Assembly (NCBI RefSeq): GCF_012927455.1
Contig: NZ_JABBPE010000002.1
Coordinates: 496,001 to 560,000, forward strand
Direction of reading: 5' to 3'
Length of the DNA stretch: 64,000 nt
Source: Polaromonas sp.
Lineage (GTDB): Bacteria; Pseudomonadota; Gammaproteobacteria; Burkholderiales; Burkholderiaceae_C
The notes under the pieces are model-generated. The model was not told the DNA's origin. It searched no databases and worked only from the letters and a program-made list of their open reading frames with translations. The position numbers were made by a program, and so were the translations under genes. Shown here piece by piece: positions 25,350 to 34,477 of this stretch. How positions within the stretch are numbered: position 1 is the first letter of the stretch; every line of letters begins with the position of its first letter.

Positions 25350-26386
25350 GACAGTCTCCCTATCGCTATTAAAACAATAGCTGCTGGCGCAATACCTGTA
25401 AGGGCTAGAAGCACTTTTGATGCATAAGAGAGGGCGCGTCTCGTGTCTGGCGCCAAGGGCGCACGGCCAGCGGCGTTGAGCGCATACACGCCCGGCTTGT
25501 GCAGGCAAACGTCCAGCGCCAGCGCCATCGCGGCCATCGGCCAGCCGCTGTTGGGCGACGGGGTGCGCGCGGCTTCGCTGCGCAACGCGACCCAGCCCCC
25601 GCGCAGCCCCTTGCCCCGCCCGGCGCCGCCGCCCACGCCCCACAGCAGCAAGGCGGTGATGCGCGCCGGCAACCAGCTCAGCACATCGTCGGCACGCGCC
25701 GCCCACTTGCCGGCCCATTCCCAGTTCTGGCCCTGGTAGACGCCACGGTAGCCCCACATGGCGTCGGCGGTATTGGCAAAGCGGTAAAGCGCCGCGCCCG
25801 GCAGCCCCAGCAGCACGAACCAGAAGATGGGCGCCACCACTGAATCGTTGAGGTTCTCGGCGAGCGACTCGATGGCGCTTTCTCGCACCTGGCTTTCGCT
25901 CAGCTGGCTCACATCGCGACTCACCAGCCAGCTCAGGCGTTCGCGGCCGGCGCTCAGAGATCCACCGTGCCCGGGCGACAAGGCTTTCTCAACCGCCAGC
26001 ACTTCGCTGCGCAGCATGGCCCAGGCCAGCATTGGTTTGAGCGCAAGGCCCAGCAACAGCGCCGCCAGCACGCCACCGGGAATCAGCCCCAGCCGCCCGG
26101 GCAGGGCCAGCAGGACCTGCTGCAGCGCCCATGCTGCTATAAATACAATAGCTGCACCGGCAGCCCAGGCAAAGGCTCCAAGCCAGAATCTCTTGAAATC
26201 AGGGCCTGCCGCCTGCTTTTGGCCGATGCGCCCTTGCAGTTGCCGGCCCGCCCACCCCAGGGCGCCCCCCATCCAGACGACCGGGTGACACCGCGCGGGT
26301 GGCTCACCGCACCAGCGGTCCACCACCAGGGCGATAAGCAGCGCCAATGCGCTTATGCCGGCCCGCGATGCCGCAAAATCAGTCAT
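25346..26386 (-). CDS. cbiB: Adenosylcobinamide-phosphate synthase
   Basis: CbiB attaches aminopropanol phosphate to adenosylcobyric acid at the inner membrane. The 346-residue protein has several hydrophobic helices and the family blocks DRWCGEPPARCHPVVWMG, ESLAENLNDSVVAPIFW, NTADAMWGYRG and WEWAGKWAARADDVLSWLPAR. The last about 25 residues are encoded by a palindromic repeat, and another shorter AGCTATT..AATAGC hairpin lies at 26132-26154. Overlaps the next gene by 4 nt. Confidence 0.93.
   Translation of the reverse strand: MTDFAASRAGISALALLIALVVDRWCGEPPARCHPVVWMGGALGWAGRQLQGRIGQKQAAGPDFKRFWLGAFAWAAGAAIVFIAAWALQQVLLALPGRLGLIPGGVLAALLLGLALKPMLAWAMLRSEVLAVEKALSPGHGGSLSAGRERLSWLVSRDVSQLSESQVRESAIESLAENLNDSVVAPIFWFVLLGLPGAALYRFANTADAMWGYRGVYQGQNWEWAGKWAARADDVLSWLPARITALLLWGVGGGAGRGKGLRGGWVALRSEAARTPSPNSGWPMAAMALALDVCLHKPGVYALNAAGRAPLAPDTRRALSYASKVLLALTGIAPAAIVLIAIGRLS
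25361..25431 (-). repeat. Palindromic repeat family 1 forming the cbiB C-terminus
   Basis: Read on the minus strand: AAAAGTGCTTCTAGCCCTTAC, ATTGCGCC and AGCAGCTATTGTTTTAATAGC. It encodes SKVLLALTGIAPAAIVLIAIG just before the CbiB stop. Confidence 0.85.
26132..26154 (-). repeat. Short hairpin related to repeat family 1 in cbiB
   Basis: Only the hairpin GCTGCTAT-AAATACA-ATAGCTGC is recognisable. It encodes GAAIVFIAAW in a membrane helix, so chance resemblance is possible. Confidence 0.3.
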
Positions 26387-26422
26387 CGCGGCGGGCAGCA
26401 GGCACGAGTGCCGCGAGGGCCA

Positions 26423-26992
26423 TTAATCCTCAATCCCGCGCTGGGCCGGAATGCCCGCGTTGAACGCGTGCTTGACCTTGCTCATCTCGGTCACGGTGTC
26501 GGCCAGTTCAATGATCTCGGGCGGGCAACGCCTGCCGGTAATCACCACATGCACCTGACTGGGTCGCTCCCGCAGCGTCTGCAGCACATCATCAAGCGGC
26601 AGCCAGCCGTAGATCAGCGGATAGGTCAGCTCGTCGAGCGTCACCATGAAGTAGTCGCCACTCAAAATGGCGGCCCTGGCTTTTTGCCAGCCGTCGCGTG
26701 CCAGCTGCGCCGAGTGTTCCAGGTCCTGGCTTTTCCAGCTGAAACCGTCGCCCAGCCCTTCGATGGGAATGCCGAGCTGCTCGAACATGCGGTGCTCGCC
26801 AAAGCGGGCACTGGGCACTTTCATGAACTGGAAAATCTTGACTTTTTTGCCGCGCCCGTGGGCGCGCAGCGCCAGCCCGAAGGCGGCCGTGCTTTTGCCT
26901 TTGCCATCGCCGGTGTTGACGATGAAGATGCCGCGGCGTTCGCCCTCGGCTTTTTCATAGGGCTTTCCCGCGGGCGGGGTTTCAATCTGCAT
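26423..26992 (-). CDS. cobO: Cob(I)yrinic acid a,c-diamide adenosyltransferase (CobO/BtuR type)
   Basis: This enzyme adds the adenosyl group to cobalt of corrinoids using ATP. The 189-residue protein has the P-loop [23 protein letters not shown], the block [24 protein letters not shown] and [16 protein letters not shown], all diagnostic of CobO/CobA. It overlaps the upstream cobA by 11 nt and is followed by cbiB after 36 bp. Confidence 0.96.
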   Translation of the reverse strand: MQIETPPAGKPYEKAEGERRGIFIVNTGDGKGKSTAAFGLALRAHGRGKKVKIFQFMKVPSARFGEHRMFEQLGIPIEGLGDGFSWKSQDLEHSAQLARDGWQKARAAILSGDYFMVTLDELTYPLIYGWLPLDDVLQTLRERPSQVHVVITGRRCPPEIIELADTVTEMSKVKHAFNAGIPAQRGIED

Positions 26993-27737
26993 GGTATTGG
27001 GGACTCAGTTGTACGGTTTCGCCAATGATGAGCAGGCCGGGCCGCGCGCCGTAGGCCGGCGCCCGTGCCACCAGGTCTATCAGTGCGGTAGCGATGACGG
27101 TTTGCGTCGCGCGCGCGCCATCGTGCACGATGGCGGCCGGGGTCCGAGGCGACAAGCCGTGGGCAATCAGCCGGTGCGCGATTTGCGCCAGGCGCTGAAC
27201 ACCCATGTAGAACACGCGGGTTTGGCCGGGACGGGCCAACGCCGCCCAGTCCGTCGGCGCCTTGTCATCCGCCAGATGGCCAGGCAAAAAGACGCAGCTG
27301 CTGGCCAGTTCGCGGTGGGTCAGGGGAATGCCGGCCGTTGCCGCACAGCCACTGGCGGCGGTGACACCCGGCACCACCTCAAAGGCGATGCCTGCCGCCT
27401 GCAGCGCTTGCACCTCTTCGCCGCCGCGCCCAAACACAAAGGGGTCGCCACCCTTGAGCCGGACCACGCGCTGGCCCAGGCGCGCGTGCTGGACCAGTTG
27501 CGCATGGATTTCTTCCTGTGGCACGGAGTGATGACCCAAAGCCTTGCCGACGTACAGACGCAGGGCGGTCTCTGGGATTAGCGCCAGCACCTCGGGCGTG
27601 ATCAGGCGGTCATGCACCACCACCTCGGCACGCTGCAGGCGGTCGAGCGCGCGCAGCGTCATCAAATCGACCGGGCCGGGGCCGGCACCGACGATGGACA
27701 CGAAGCCCGGCCCGCCGTGAACGCCGGCCTCAAGCAT
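26982..27737 (-). CDS. cobA: Uroporphyrinogen-III C-methyltransferase (second copy)
   Basis: This SUMT makes precorrin-2 for B12 synthesis. The motifs [44 protein letters not shown] and the PLTHRELA region are present. The ATG at 27737 is chosen since it overlaps the upstream stop by 8 nt (ATGCTTGA), giving 251 residues; a start at 27788 would add 17 codons. It differs clearly from the copy at 14447, which is linked to ybiB. Confidence 0.93.
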   Translation of the reverse strand: MLEAGVHGGPGFVSIVGAGPGPVDLMTLRALDRLQRAEVVVHDRLITPEVLALIPETALRLYVGKALGHHSVPQEEIHAQLVQHARLGQRVVRLKGGDPFVFGRGGEEVQALQAAGIAFEVVPGVTAASGCAATAGIPLTHRELASSCVFLPGHLADDKAPTDWAALARPGQTRVFYMGVQRLAQIAHRLIAHGLSPRTPAAIVHDGARATQTVIATALIDLVARAPAYGARPGLLIIGETVQLSPQYHAD

Positions 27738-28077
27738 CGCCGCCCCCTGGTCCCTGGTGAAACACCAGATCGGCCACTGGCGCGCCACCGATCAGATGCT
27801 GATCAATGATGCGGTCCATATTGGCAGGGGTGACGTTGTAGTACCAGGTGCCGTCGGGCTGTACGCACATCACCGGCCCGCCCTTGCAGGCGGCAAAACA
27901 ACTGACGCGGCTGCGCTTGACGCGCAGTTCGCCCTCATGCAATCCGGCCGCCTTCAACTTGTCGCCCAGGCTGTCAAACAGCGCTTGCGACGTTCCATCC
28001 AGGGCGCAGCGCGGCCCGATGCAGACCAGCAAATGGCGCTTGTAGCTGCCGATTTTGGGCTTGGCGAGCGCGCTCAT
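27730..28077 (-). CDS. Thioredoxin-like [2Fe-2S] ferredoxin in the cobalamin operon
   Basis: The 115-residue protein has the thioredoxin-like ferredoxin pattern [14 protein letters not shown] early and [20 protein letters not shown] later, giving four cysteines suited to bind one [2Fe-2S] cluster. This family is found in cobalamin clusters, but its role is unproven; it may feed electrons to a reductive step. It overlaps cobJ by 4 nt and cobA by 8 nt, so it is firmly within the operon. Confidence 0.85.
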   Translation of the reverse strand: MSALAKPKIGSYKRHLLVCIGPRCALDGTSQALFDSLGDKLKAAGLHEGELRVKRSRVSCFAACKGGPVMCVQPDGTWYYNVTPANMDRIIDQHLIGGAPVADLVFHQGPGGGDA

Positions 28078-29048
28078 TCTTCAGACTCATCGGCTGTCAC
28101 GGCTTCGTCCTCGACCGAGGCGGTGAGCACCATCTCGATGTAATCCGCAGGCAGGCCGTGGCGCCGTGCCAGCTCGGCAATGCCGACGCCGTCGGCATGG
28201 TCGGCGCGCAGATTTTCCGTCCAGCCCAGCAATCCGCTGGAAAGCGAGCGCCCGCGTTTTTCGCCTTCACGCGTGCTGCCGTCGCCGTCGAGCTCGTACT
28301 TGTTGGCGTAGCCGCGAGGGGTCACCATCAGGCCGTGGCGCACGAAGGTGTGGCTGTTACCTATCAGCACGGTGCTGAGCATGCCGATGTCGCACTCACT
28401 CATCCGGTCCAGCGTGGTGAACTCGATATTTTGGCGGCGCCGATAGGCCGACTTGACCACCACCACCGGCGTGCAAGGGCGACGGTGGCGCAGAAACAGC
28501 TTTTGCGCCTGTACGATTTGCTGGGTGCGCCGACCACTCTTGGGGTTGTACAGTGCCACCACGAAATCGGCGGCGGCGACCGCATCGAGCCGGCGCGCAA
28601 TTACCGGCCAGGGTGTCAGCAGGTCGGACAGCGAGATCGAGCAGAAATCGTGCGTCAGCGGCGCCCCCACCAGCGCGGCGCAGGCATTGATGGCTGAGGC
28701 ACCGGGGATGACCTCCACCTCCACATCCGACTCGGGCGTCCAGCCGGCCTGAAACAACACCTCGTAGGTCGGGCCGGCCATGCCATACACACCGGCGTCG
28801 CCGGATGAAATAAGCGCCACCTTCTTGCCCTCGCGGGCGCGCTCGAGCGCGTGAACAGCGCGGTCGAGTTCCTCGGTCATGCCTTTGCGGATGATCTCCT
28901 TACCCTCCAGCAAGTCGGCCACCAGCTTGACGTAGGTGACGTACCCAACCACCACATCCGCTTCGGCAATGGCGGCACGGGCACGCTGCGTCATATGGTC
29001 GACGTGGCCGGGGCCGATGCCCACCAGCATGATTTTTCCGCTACTCAT
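28074..29048 (-). CDS. cobJ: Precorrin-3B C17-methyltransferase with C-terminal extension
   Basis: CobJ/CbiH methylates C17 and drives ring contraction. The N-terminal 245 residues have the family motifs [46 protein letters not shown] and [11 protein letters not shown] further about 80 residues follow, containing [17 protein letters not shown] and a helix-turn-helix-like [20 protein letters not shown], not part of the methyltransferase fold. ATG at 29048 overlaps cbtA's stop (ATGA). Confidence 0.93.
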   Translation of the reverse strand: MSSGKIMLVGIGPGHVDHMTQRARAAIAEADVVVGYVTYVKLVADLLEGKEIIRKGMTEELDRAVHALERAREGKKVALISSGDAGVYGMAGPTYEVLFQAGWTPESDVEVEVIPGASAINACAALVGAPLTHDFCSISLSDLLTPWPVIARRLDAVAAADFVVALYNPKSGRRTQQIVQAQKLFLRHRRPCTPVVVVKSAYRRRQNIEFTTLDRMSECDIGMLSTVLIGNSHTFVRHGLMVTPRGYANKYELDGDGSTREGEKRGRSLSSGLLGWTENLRADHADGVGIAELARRHGLPADYIEMVLTASVEDEAVTADESEE

Positions 29049-29809
29049 GAGGCGCTTCCTTCCAGGCGTGTGGCAGCCGCCACCGGGTTCAACAAGGGAC
29101 TCAGCCAGCGCGCAACCGCCAGCGCGGACAAAACACCCAACAGCAGCCACTGCAGCGCACTGGCAACGGCGGTGGCGACGACGAAGCGGGAAGCCAACTG
29201 CTGCATTTGCAGCGCAACGTCAGCCTCCATCCCGGCAAAAGGACTGCCCGTGTGCAGCGGAGCGCCGATGGCAAAGGGCAGGACCAGCAGACCCAGCCCG
29301 AGCACCCGCCATTTCGCCCGCACCAAGCACAGCATGGCCAGCCCGCCGGCGCCGCAGACCACGGTCAGGGCCCACCACAGCTGACGCGCCTGCAGCGCTG
29401 CCGCTTGCATGCCCGGCAACTCGGGCGGTAAACCCAGCGCCGGTAAAGCAAACAGACAAACCCAGCCCGCAGCACCCCACAGCAGGCCATAGCGCACGGA
29501 TGCGCCATAGCCCTGATGCAGCGCCAGGGCTTGCCCCGTCCGCTGGCGGTTCCACCATGCCAGCAAAGGCATCAGCAGCAAGGCGGCGCCGATGGCGTTG
29601 AGCACATTGGCCAGCACCGTGTAGGCCGTGCGTTCCAGGCCGTCTTGCGGCGCCCAGTCTTGCGCCGCGTGGCTGGGCGCAGCCGATTCTTCAAACACCT
29701 CGGCCGCCAGAATCAGTGGCACCACCTGCCAGCGCTGCACGGCGCTGTCGAACAGTCCCGTCAGCAAGCCCACCAACAGGGCACATAAAAATAAACGTCG
29801 AAACAACAT
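29045..29809 (-). CDS. cbtA: CbtA cobalt transporter subunit
   Basis: CbtA is a predicted inner-membrane cobalt transporter found with B12 genes. The 254-residue protein has about five or six hydrophobic helices, starting MLFRRLFLCALLVGLLTGLFD and including LRYGLLWGAAGW-like and GAPLHTGSPFAG segments typical of the family. Downstream of cbtB by 13 bp and overlapping cobJ, so cobalt import and corrin synthesis are co-expressed. Confidence 0.88.
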   Translation of the reverse strand: MLFRRLFLCALLVGLLTGLFDSAVQRWQVVPLILAAEVFEESAAPSHAAQDWAPQDGLERTAYTVLANVLNAIGAALLLMPLLAWWNRQRTGQALALHQGYGASVRYGLLWGAAGWVCLFALPALGLPPELPGMQAAALQARQLWWALTVVCGAGGLAMLCLVRAKWRVLGLGLLVLPFAIGAPLHTGSPFAGMEADVALQMQQLASRFVVATAVASALQWLLLGVLSALAVARWLSPLLNPVAAATRLEGSAS

Positions 29810-29822
29810 GGGTGATTTCCGC

Positions 29823-30011
29823 TTAATGGCAGGGACGGCCTACGGCGTGGCGGACATCGTGGGCCGCGTTGTGGGCCACCGAAGCTTCACTAAAACCGAC
29901 GGCGTACAGCATGACCAAACCCAGCAGCAGCGCGGCGCCGAGTTGGGCCAGCACTGAAGCAACGGCGCTGCCGGTTGGATTGACGGTCATAGGGGAAGTG
30001 GAAGCGTTCAT
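29823..30011 (-). CDS. cbtB: CbtB cobalt transporter subunit
   Basis: A 62-residue single-helix membrane protein with the family's C-terminal metal-binding signature HNAAHDVRHAVGRPCH, expected to bind Co2+ at the membrane surface. The start at 30011 has GGAGA upstream; a larger open frame here is out of phase and not a gene. It lies between cobE and cbtA, with gaps of 22 and 13 bp. Confidence 0.9.
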   Translation of the reverse strand: MNASTSPMTVNPTGSAVASVLAQLGAALLLGLVMLYAVGFSEASVAHNAAHDVRHAVGRPCH

Positions 30012-30033
30012 AAAGTCTCCTGGGGTCAAAAAA

Positions 30034-30453
30034 TTAAGAAAATGAAAACGGGAAAGGCGCAATGGAGACGGTGGCGTTGCGGCCATCGGCACCTCTGTGT
30101 TTGAATTTTTCGACCAGCAACTGCACCGCCGTGGTGTGGGTTGCCAACAAGGCCGCCGCCTCCGCCACAGAAGGCGTGCCCATGTAGCGCAGCACCGTGG
30201 TCGATGGGTTGAGGACGGGCACAAGGGCGAGTTCGGCGGCGCTGAAGAACTGCAGCGGCCAGCCGCCCTGCTCTGCCAGCGCCACCAAGGCGAGCTCATC
30301 GCGCTTGGCCTCGATCGTGGCCAGCACGCGCACCTGCGCGCGCACCAGTCCGGCCTGGGCCAGCGCGGCGTCCAGCAGGTGCTCCACGGTCGCCAGTGGC
30401 GTGCCGCGGTCGCAACCGAGGCCAACGGCCACAGACATCAAAGGGACGCTCAT
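30034..30453 (-). CDS. cobE: CobE / CbiG C-terminal domain protein
   Basis: The 139-residue protein matches the CbiG C-terminal (CobE) domain: VAVGLGCDRGTPLATVEHLLD, FFSAAELALV, STTVLRYMGTPSVAEAAALL and ATVSIAPF. In many bacteria this is fused to CbiG; here it is a separate gene overlapping cbiG by 4 nt. CbiG opens the acetate lactone ring of cobalt-precorrin-5A, and the role of the C-terminal domain is not settled. Confidence 0.9.
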   Translation of the reverse strand: MSVPLMSVAVGLGCDRGTPLATVEHLLDAALAQAGLVRAQVRVLATIEAKRDELALVALAEQGGWPLQFFSAAELALVPVLNPSTTVLRYMGTPSVAEAAALLATHTTAVQLLVEKFKHRGADGRNATVSIAPFPFSFS

Positions 30454-31229
30454 GCGCCCTGCCCTTGCGGCGGTCGGTACACCACCAGGCGTTCATGAAG
30501 TTGCTGCCAGCGCTCCGGCGGGACCTCGGCGTGGGTGATCCACAACACGGCCTTGAAACGGCTTAAATCCACATCTTCAAAACGCGTGAATTGATGAATG
30601 CTGGCGGGCAGCGGCGTCGGTCGTGTCCACCAGTGCGGGCTGCCGGCCTCCTGCACCACGGCCACTTGCTCCTCGTTCACCACAGCGGCCGAGACGCGCG
30701 TGATGTTGATCTTGGGGCACTCCAGCTTCCAGCCCAGCTCGCGGCCCAGAATATCGACCGCGATGGTCTTGCCGACGTCGGAGGCCGTGGTCAGCACGGC
30801 CGTTGCGCCCAGCAGCGCGGCAATCTGCATGGCACAAGCGTTGGCCCCACCGACATGGCCCGACAGCACCGGAATGACGAACTGCCCGGCGTCATCGACC
30901 ACCAGCACGCCGGGGTCTTCGTCCTTGGTTTTCAGGTGCGGCGCAATCAGGCGCACCACCGCGCCCAGTGAAACAAAAAACACCAGTTGATCAAAGTCTG
31001 CGAACAACTGCCCAATCTCATCCTTAAACGGGCCGCTGTAGGCGCGCATCGGGTTGGACAAGCCGGCCATCATGGGTGCGAACTTGTCGGCCACGCAAAT
31101 GCTGGCGGCGGGCAACTGGCGGGCCAGCACGGCGGCTTGCTGCGCGCCGTGTTTGGTGATGGCAATCAGCGCCACGCGCACGTCGACCTCCATCGCCGGC
31201 GCGGTGTCTGGCGGGGTGTTGCTCTTCAT
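30450..31229 (-). CDS. cbiG: Cobalt-precorrin-5A hydrolase, N-terminal and middle domains
   Basis: CbiG acts after cobalt insertion and opens the delta-lactone, releasing acetaldehyde. The 259 residues hold VALIAITKHGAQQAAVLARQL, FVSLGAVVRLIAPHLKTKDEDPGVLVVDD and VIPVLSGHVGGAN of the N-terminal domain and a linker with ASDVGKTIAVDILGRELGW. The C-terminal domain is encoded separately by cobE. Overlaps cobI and cobE by 4 nt each. Its presence marks the cobalt-early pathway. Confidence 0.93.
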   Translation of the reverse strand: MKSNTPPDTAPAMEVDVRVALIAITKHGAQQAAVLARQLPAASICVADKFAPMMAGLSNPMRAYSGPFKDEIGQLFADFDQLVFFVSLGAVVRLIAPHLKTKDEDPGVLVVDDAGQFVIPVLSGHVGGANACAMQIAALLGATAVLTTASDVGKTIAVDILGRELGWKLECPKINITRVSAAVVNEEQVAVVQEAGSPHWWTRPTPLPASIHQFTRFEDVDLSRFKAVLWITHAEVPPERWQQLHERLVVYRPPQGQGA

Positions 31230-32044
31230 TCTTGCGTCTCCTCTTCGAGTTCGATGGTGGTTTTCTTGCGGCAGCCGCGAATTATTTCGCCGCGTTCGCG
31301 GTTTGGATTTTTCACCAGCAGAAGCGACAAGTAGTTGACCTTGCTGCCTTTGAGCGCTGCCACGTCGTGCACGATGCGCTCCACCGGCGAGCCGGCTTTT
31401 TCGATAAAGCGGCTGTGTGGCAGCAGGCCGCGGCGCTCCAGCAGATCGATCAAGTCATCGAGCAGCGGCTTGACTTTCATCAGCACCAGGGTGTCGAAGT
31501 CGTCCAGCATCCTCTCCACCGCCGCAATGCCGTAAGCGGCGGGCACGATGGCAATGGTGTCGTCCTGCTCGGACAGCGGCATCTGCAGCCGGGCGCAGGC
31601 GGCATTGAAGGACGTGACGCCAGGCACGATGTCAATTTTTGCTTCGGCATCCAGTTCGCGCAGCACGCGGGCCAGGTAGCAAAAGCTGGCGTAGGTGGAG
31701 GCATCGCCTTCGACCAGAAACAGCACATCTTGCCCGGTGGCCAGTAGCGCTTTCACGGCTTCGGCTGCTTTGAGCCAGTGGCGCGCAAGTTTTTCAACAT
31801 CGTGCGTCATGGGAAACAGCAGCGGCTGGTGCTGTGCGGGCAGTGTTAGACCGGCCCGCAGCGCAATGTCGAGTGCGTAGCCTTCCTTGCGCAGGCTGCG
31901 CACCGGGTAAGTCCAGACGACATCGCGGCGCTGCAGCAAGGCCCAGGCGCTGCGCGTGATCAGGCCGGGGTCGCCGGGGCCCAAAGACACGCCGAACAGG
32001 CGGCCTGGGGCGACCGTTGGGGAAGCAACCTGAAGTTCAGTCAT
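31226..32044 (-). CDS. cobI: Precorrin-2 C20-methyltransferase
   Basis: CobI/CbiL methylates C20 of (cobalt-)precorrin-2. The 272-residue enzyme shows FGVSLGPGDPGLITRSAW, VVWTYPVRS, FLVEGDASTYASFCYL and IVPGVTSFNAACARLQMPL. It overlaps cobL upstream by 8 nt (ATGACTGA) and cbiG downstream by 4 nt. Confidence 0.95.
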   Translation of the reverse strand: MTELQVASPTVAPGRLFGVSLGPGDPGLITRSAWALLQRRDVVWTYPVRSLRKEGYALDIALRAGLTLPAQHQPLLFPMTHDVEKLARHWLKAAEAVKALLATGQDVLFLVEGDASTYASFCYLARVLRELDAEAKIDIVPGVTSFNAACARLQMPLSEQDDTIAIVPAAYGIAAVERMLDDFDTLVLMKVKPLLDDLIDLLERRGLLPHSRFIEKAGSPVERIVHDVAALKGSKVNYLSLLLVKNPNRERGEIIRGCRKKTTIELEEETQE

Positions 32045-33383
32045 CGCATTTTTCCGTCTTTTCCGTTTTCGATGCTTTTTGCACGGTCACTTTTTGCGCA
32101 CAGACCAGCCACACCGGGTTTTCGGCCGCCATGCGGTTCATGTGCAAAATCGGCTTGCTGCGCGAAGCCTGCAGTTGCAGCACGTCCCACGCCGCGCCCT
32201 GCGCCTTCAAGGTTTCCACCGCCACGCTCAGGTTTTCAAGCGTGACAAAGTTCATGACCAGCCAGCCCTCGGGCTTCATGCGCTGCAGAATTAAACAAAT
32301 CAACTCGGCCAGCTCGCCGCCCGAGCCGCCGATGAACACGGCATCGGGATCAGGCCAGCGTTGCAAACCCTCGGGGGCCTTGCCGTGTACCAGCGTGTGG
32401 TTGCTGATGCCCAGCGCTTTACGGTTGCTGCGCACGATGGCGCTGTCGTCGACGTTCTTTTCAATGGCGTACACATGGCCCTGGCCGCACAAACGCGCCG
32501 CCTCCAGTCCCACCGAGCCGGAGCCCGCGCCGATGTCCCACACCACGCTGTTGGCGCGCAGCTGCATGCGGGCCAGCGACACCACGCGCACCTCGCTTTT
32601 GGTGATCAGGCCTTTTTCAGGGTAGCGCTGTTGGTAGCTCGCATCGGGCAAACCTAACAGCACCGGTTGCGTGCGCTGGCTGGTGCGCCACAGCAGCACC
32701 ACGTTCGGGTCGGCAAACGGCATCTGCGTGGCCACCTGGATGCTGATGCCACTCACCACCCGCTCTTCGGGCTGGCACAGGCGTTCGGCCACGGCCATCT
32801 CAAAATCATCGGCCAGGCCTTCGGTGACCAGCATGCGGGCGATGCGGTCGGGCGTGTTGCCGGGACTGGTCAGAATGGCCAGGCGGTCGTTTTGCCGTAC
32901 GTCACGCAGCAGCGCGTACAGGCCATGGCCGGGTTCCGAGCCCTCCACCCAGTCGCCGGCATCCTTGCCGTGAACCGATGAAAACTTCATGTCTTGCCAC
33001 GGCAGGCCAAGGCGCGCGCAGGCCAGTTGCAGGGTGGAGACATTGGGCAGCACCTCAATCGCTTCAATGCACAGACGCGAAGCCAGGTAAGCGGCGATGC
33101 CGTGGCACAAGGGATCGCCTGTGGCCAGCAGCACCACACGCAGATCTGCGGCTTGAGCGTCCCGAATCCATTCGGGCACTTGCGACAGCGCGCCGGTTAG
33201 GTCGCGCTGCCGGGCTGTGGGATGGATGTACTCAGCGAACAGTTGCAGCGCGCGCGTGCCGCCAATCACCAGTTGCGCCTGCTGCAGGTACGCCAGCGCG
33301 GTGCGGCTCAAGCTGGCCACGCCGTCGTCCAGCACGCCCAGGATGCGGCATTTTTCTATTTGGTTCATCGATTCTTCGCTCAT
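32037..33383 (-). CDS. cobL: Precorrin-6Y C5,15-methyltransferase (CbiE-CbiT fusion)
   Basis: CobL methylates C5 and C15 and decarboxylates the C12 acetate. The 448 residues join CbiE (about 1-215; LATGDPLCHGIAAYL, EVLPNVSTLQLACARLGLPWQ, LTSPGNTPDRIA) to CbiT (about 235-420; class I methyltransferase motif WDIGAGSGSVGLEAA and FIGGSGGELAEL). Overlaps cbiD by 4 nt and cobI by 8 nt. The start MSEESMNQ at 33383 has alternatives a few codons on. Confidence 0.95.
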   Translation of the reverse strand: MSEESMNQIEKCRILGVLDDGVASLSRTALAYLQQAQLVIGGTRALQLFAEYIHPTARQRDLTGALSQVPEWIRDAQAADLRVVLLATGDPLCHGIAAYLASRLCIEAIEVLPNVSTLQLACARLGLPWQDMKFSSVHGKDAGDWVEGSEPGHGLYALLRDVRQNDRLAILTSPGNTPDRIARMLVTEGLADDFEMAVAERLCQPEERVVSGISIQVATQMPFADPNVVLLWRTSQRTQPVLLGLPDASYQQRYPEKGLITKSEVRVVSLARMQLRANSVVWDIGAGSGSVGLEAARLCGQGHVYAIEKNVDDSAIVRSNRKALGISNHTLVHGKAPEGLQRWPDPDAVFIGGSGGELAELICLILQRMKPEGWLVMNFVTLENLSVAVETLKAQGAAWDVLQLQASRSKPILHMNRMAAENPVWLVCAQKVTVQKASKTEKTEKCDD

Positions 33384-34477
33384 GAGGACTCGGCAATCTT
33401 GCGACCATCAAAATCGCAGACCAGCACTTTCAAATCGAACTGATCGGGGTAACGCTCGCGCAGAGTTTTCACCACGCGCTGCGCCAAAGCGGTGTGAAAT
33501 GCGGTGCCCAAGCCCAGCGCGTCCATGCGTTCGCCCGCATAGCGGGCGGTTTTGGCATGGCGGATGTCGTCGCACACGTCCGGCGCGACGCCGAGCTCGG
33601 CCGCCAGATCGGCCAGCAAGCCGGTGTTCACGTCAGCGCGTCCGGCGTGGGTGATGGTTTCGCCCTGGGCGATTTTGGTGAGCTTGCCCACCATGCCGCC
33701 AATCACGACTTTCTTCAAGCCGGCCTTGACCGCTGCCCCCATGGCGTAGCGCAAGAAGTCGCCCATCTGCACAAACACCGCCTCGGGCAGGTGGGGCATT
33801 TCTTCCATGACAAACTTTTCAGTGCGCCCGCCGGTGGTCAGAACCACCACGCCATGGGGCAAGGTGCCCGCCACATGCACGCCCTGCACCACGCTGGCAC
33901 GGTAGGCAGCGGTGGAGTAAGGCTTGACGATGCCGGTCGTGCCCAAGATGGAAATGCCCCCCAGAATGCCCAGACGCGCATTCGTGGTTTTTTTGGCCAT
34001 CAACTCGCCTTGCGGCACGGAAATCGTCACCTCGAACCCGGCTTCATCGAGCAGCGCCGCACCAGCGACGCGCACATTGGCCTCGATGTTGCGCCGCGGC
34101 ACCGGGTTGATGGCCGGACCGCCCACCGTCAGCCCCAAACCTTGCAGGGTCACCGTGCCGATGCCAAAGCCCCCTGCCAGCAGCACCTGGCCCGGCTGCT
34201 CGGGCAGCAGGCGCACATCGGCGGTGAGGTGGGCCTTGTCGGTGCAATCGGGGTCGTCGCCCGCGTCCTTGATCACCATGGCGTGGGCCGACTGGCCATC
34301 ACAGCGACCATCCTGCACGGCGAAGTTCACCAGGTCGCCATTGGGCAGCAGGCATTCGACGTTATCTGGCACCTGCCCTGTGACCAGACCGATGACCGCC
34401 GCCCGCGCCGCCGCCGCCGAACACGCGCCGGTAGTAAAACCGGTGCGCGTGCCGCGTGGCGCGCTTTTGTCCATCAT
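33380..34477 (-). CDS. cbiD: Cobalt-precorrin-5B C1-methyltransferase
   Basis: CbiD methylates C1 in the cobalt-early pathway. The 365-residue protein begins with the diagnostic RTGFTTGACSAAAARAA and contains GIGTVTLQGLGLTVGGPAINPVPR, GGISILGTTGIVKPYSTAAYRAS and GMVGKLTKIAQGE. Overlaps cobH upstream and cobL downstream by 4 nt each. CbiD with CbiG and CbiX shows the anaerobic-type route rather than CobG/CobN chemistry. Confidence 0.96.
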   Translation of the reverse strand: MMDKSAPRGTRTGFTTGACSAAAARAAVIGLVTGQVPDNVECLLPNGDLVNFAVQDGRCDGQSAHAMVIKDAGDDPDCTDKAHLTADVRLLPEQPGQVLLAGGFGIGTVTLQGLGLTVGGPAINPVPRRNIEANVRVAGAALLDEAGFEVTISVPQGELMAKKTTNARLGILGGISILGTTGIVKPYSTAAYRASVVQGVHVAGTLPHGVVVLTTGGRTEKFVMEEMPHLPEAVFVQMGDFLRYAMGAAVKAGLKKVVIGGMVGKLTKIAQGETITHAGRADVNTGLLADLAAELGVAPDVCDDIRHAKTARYAGERMDALGLGTAFHTALAQRVVKTLRERYPDQFDLKVLVCDFDGRKIAESS

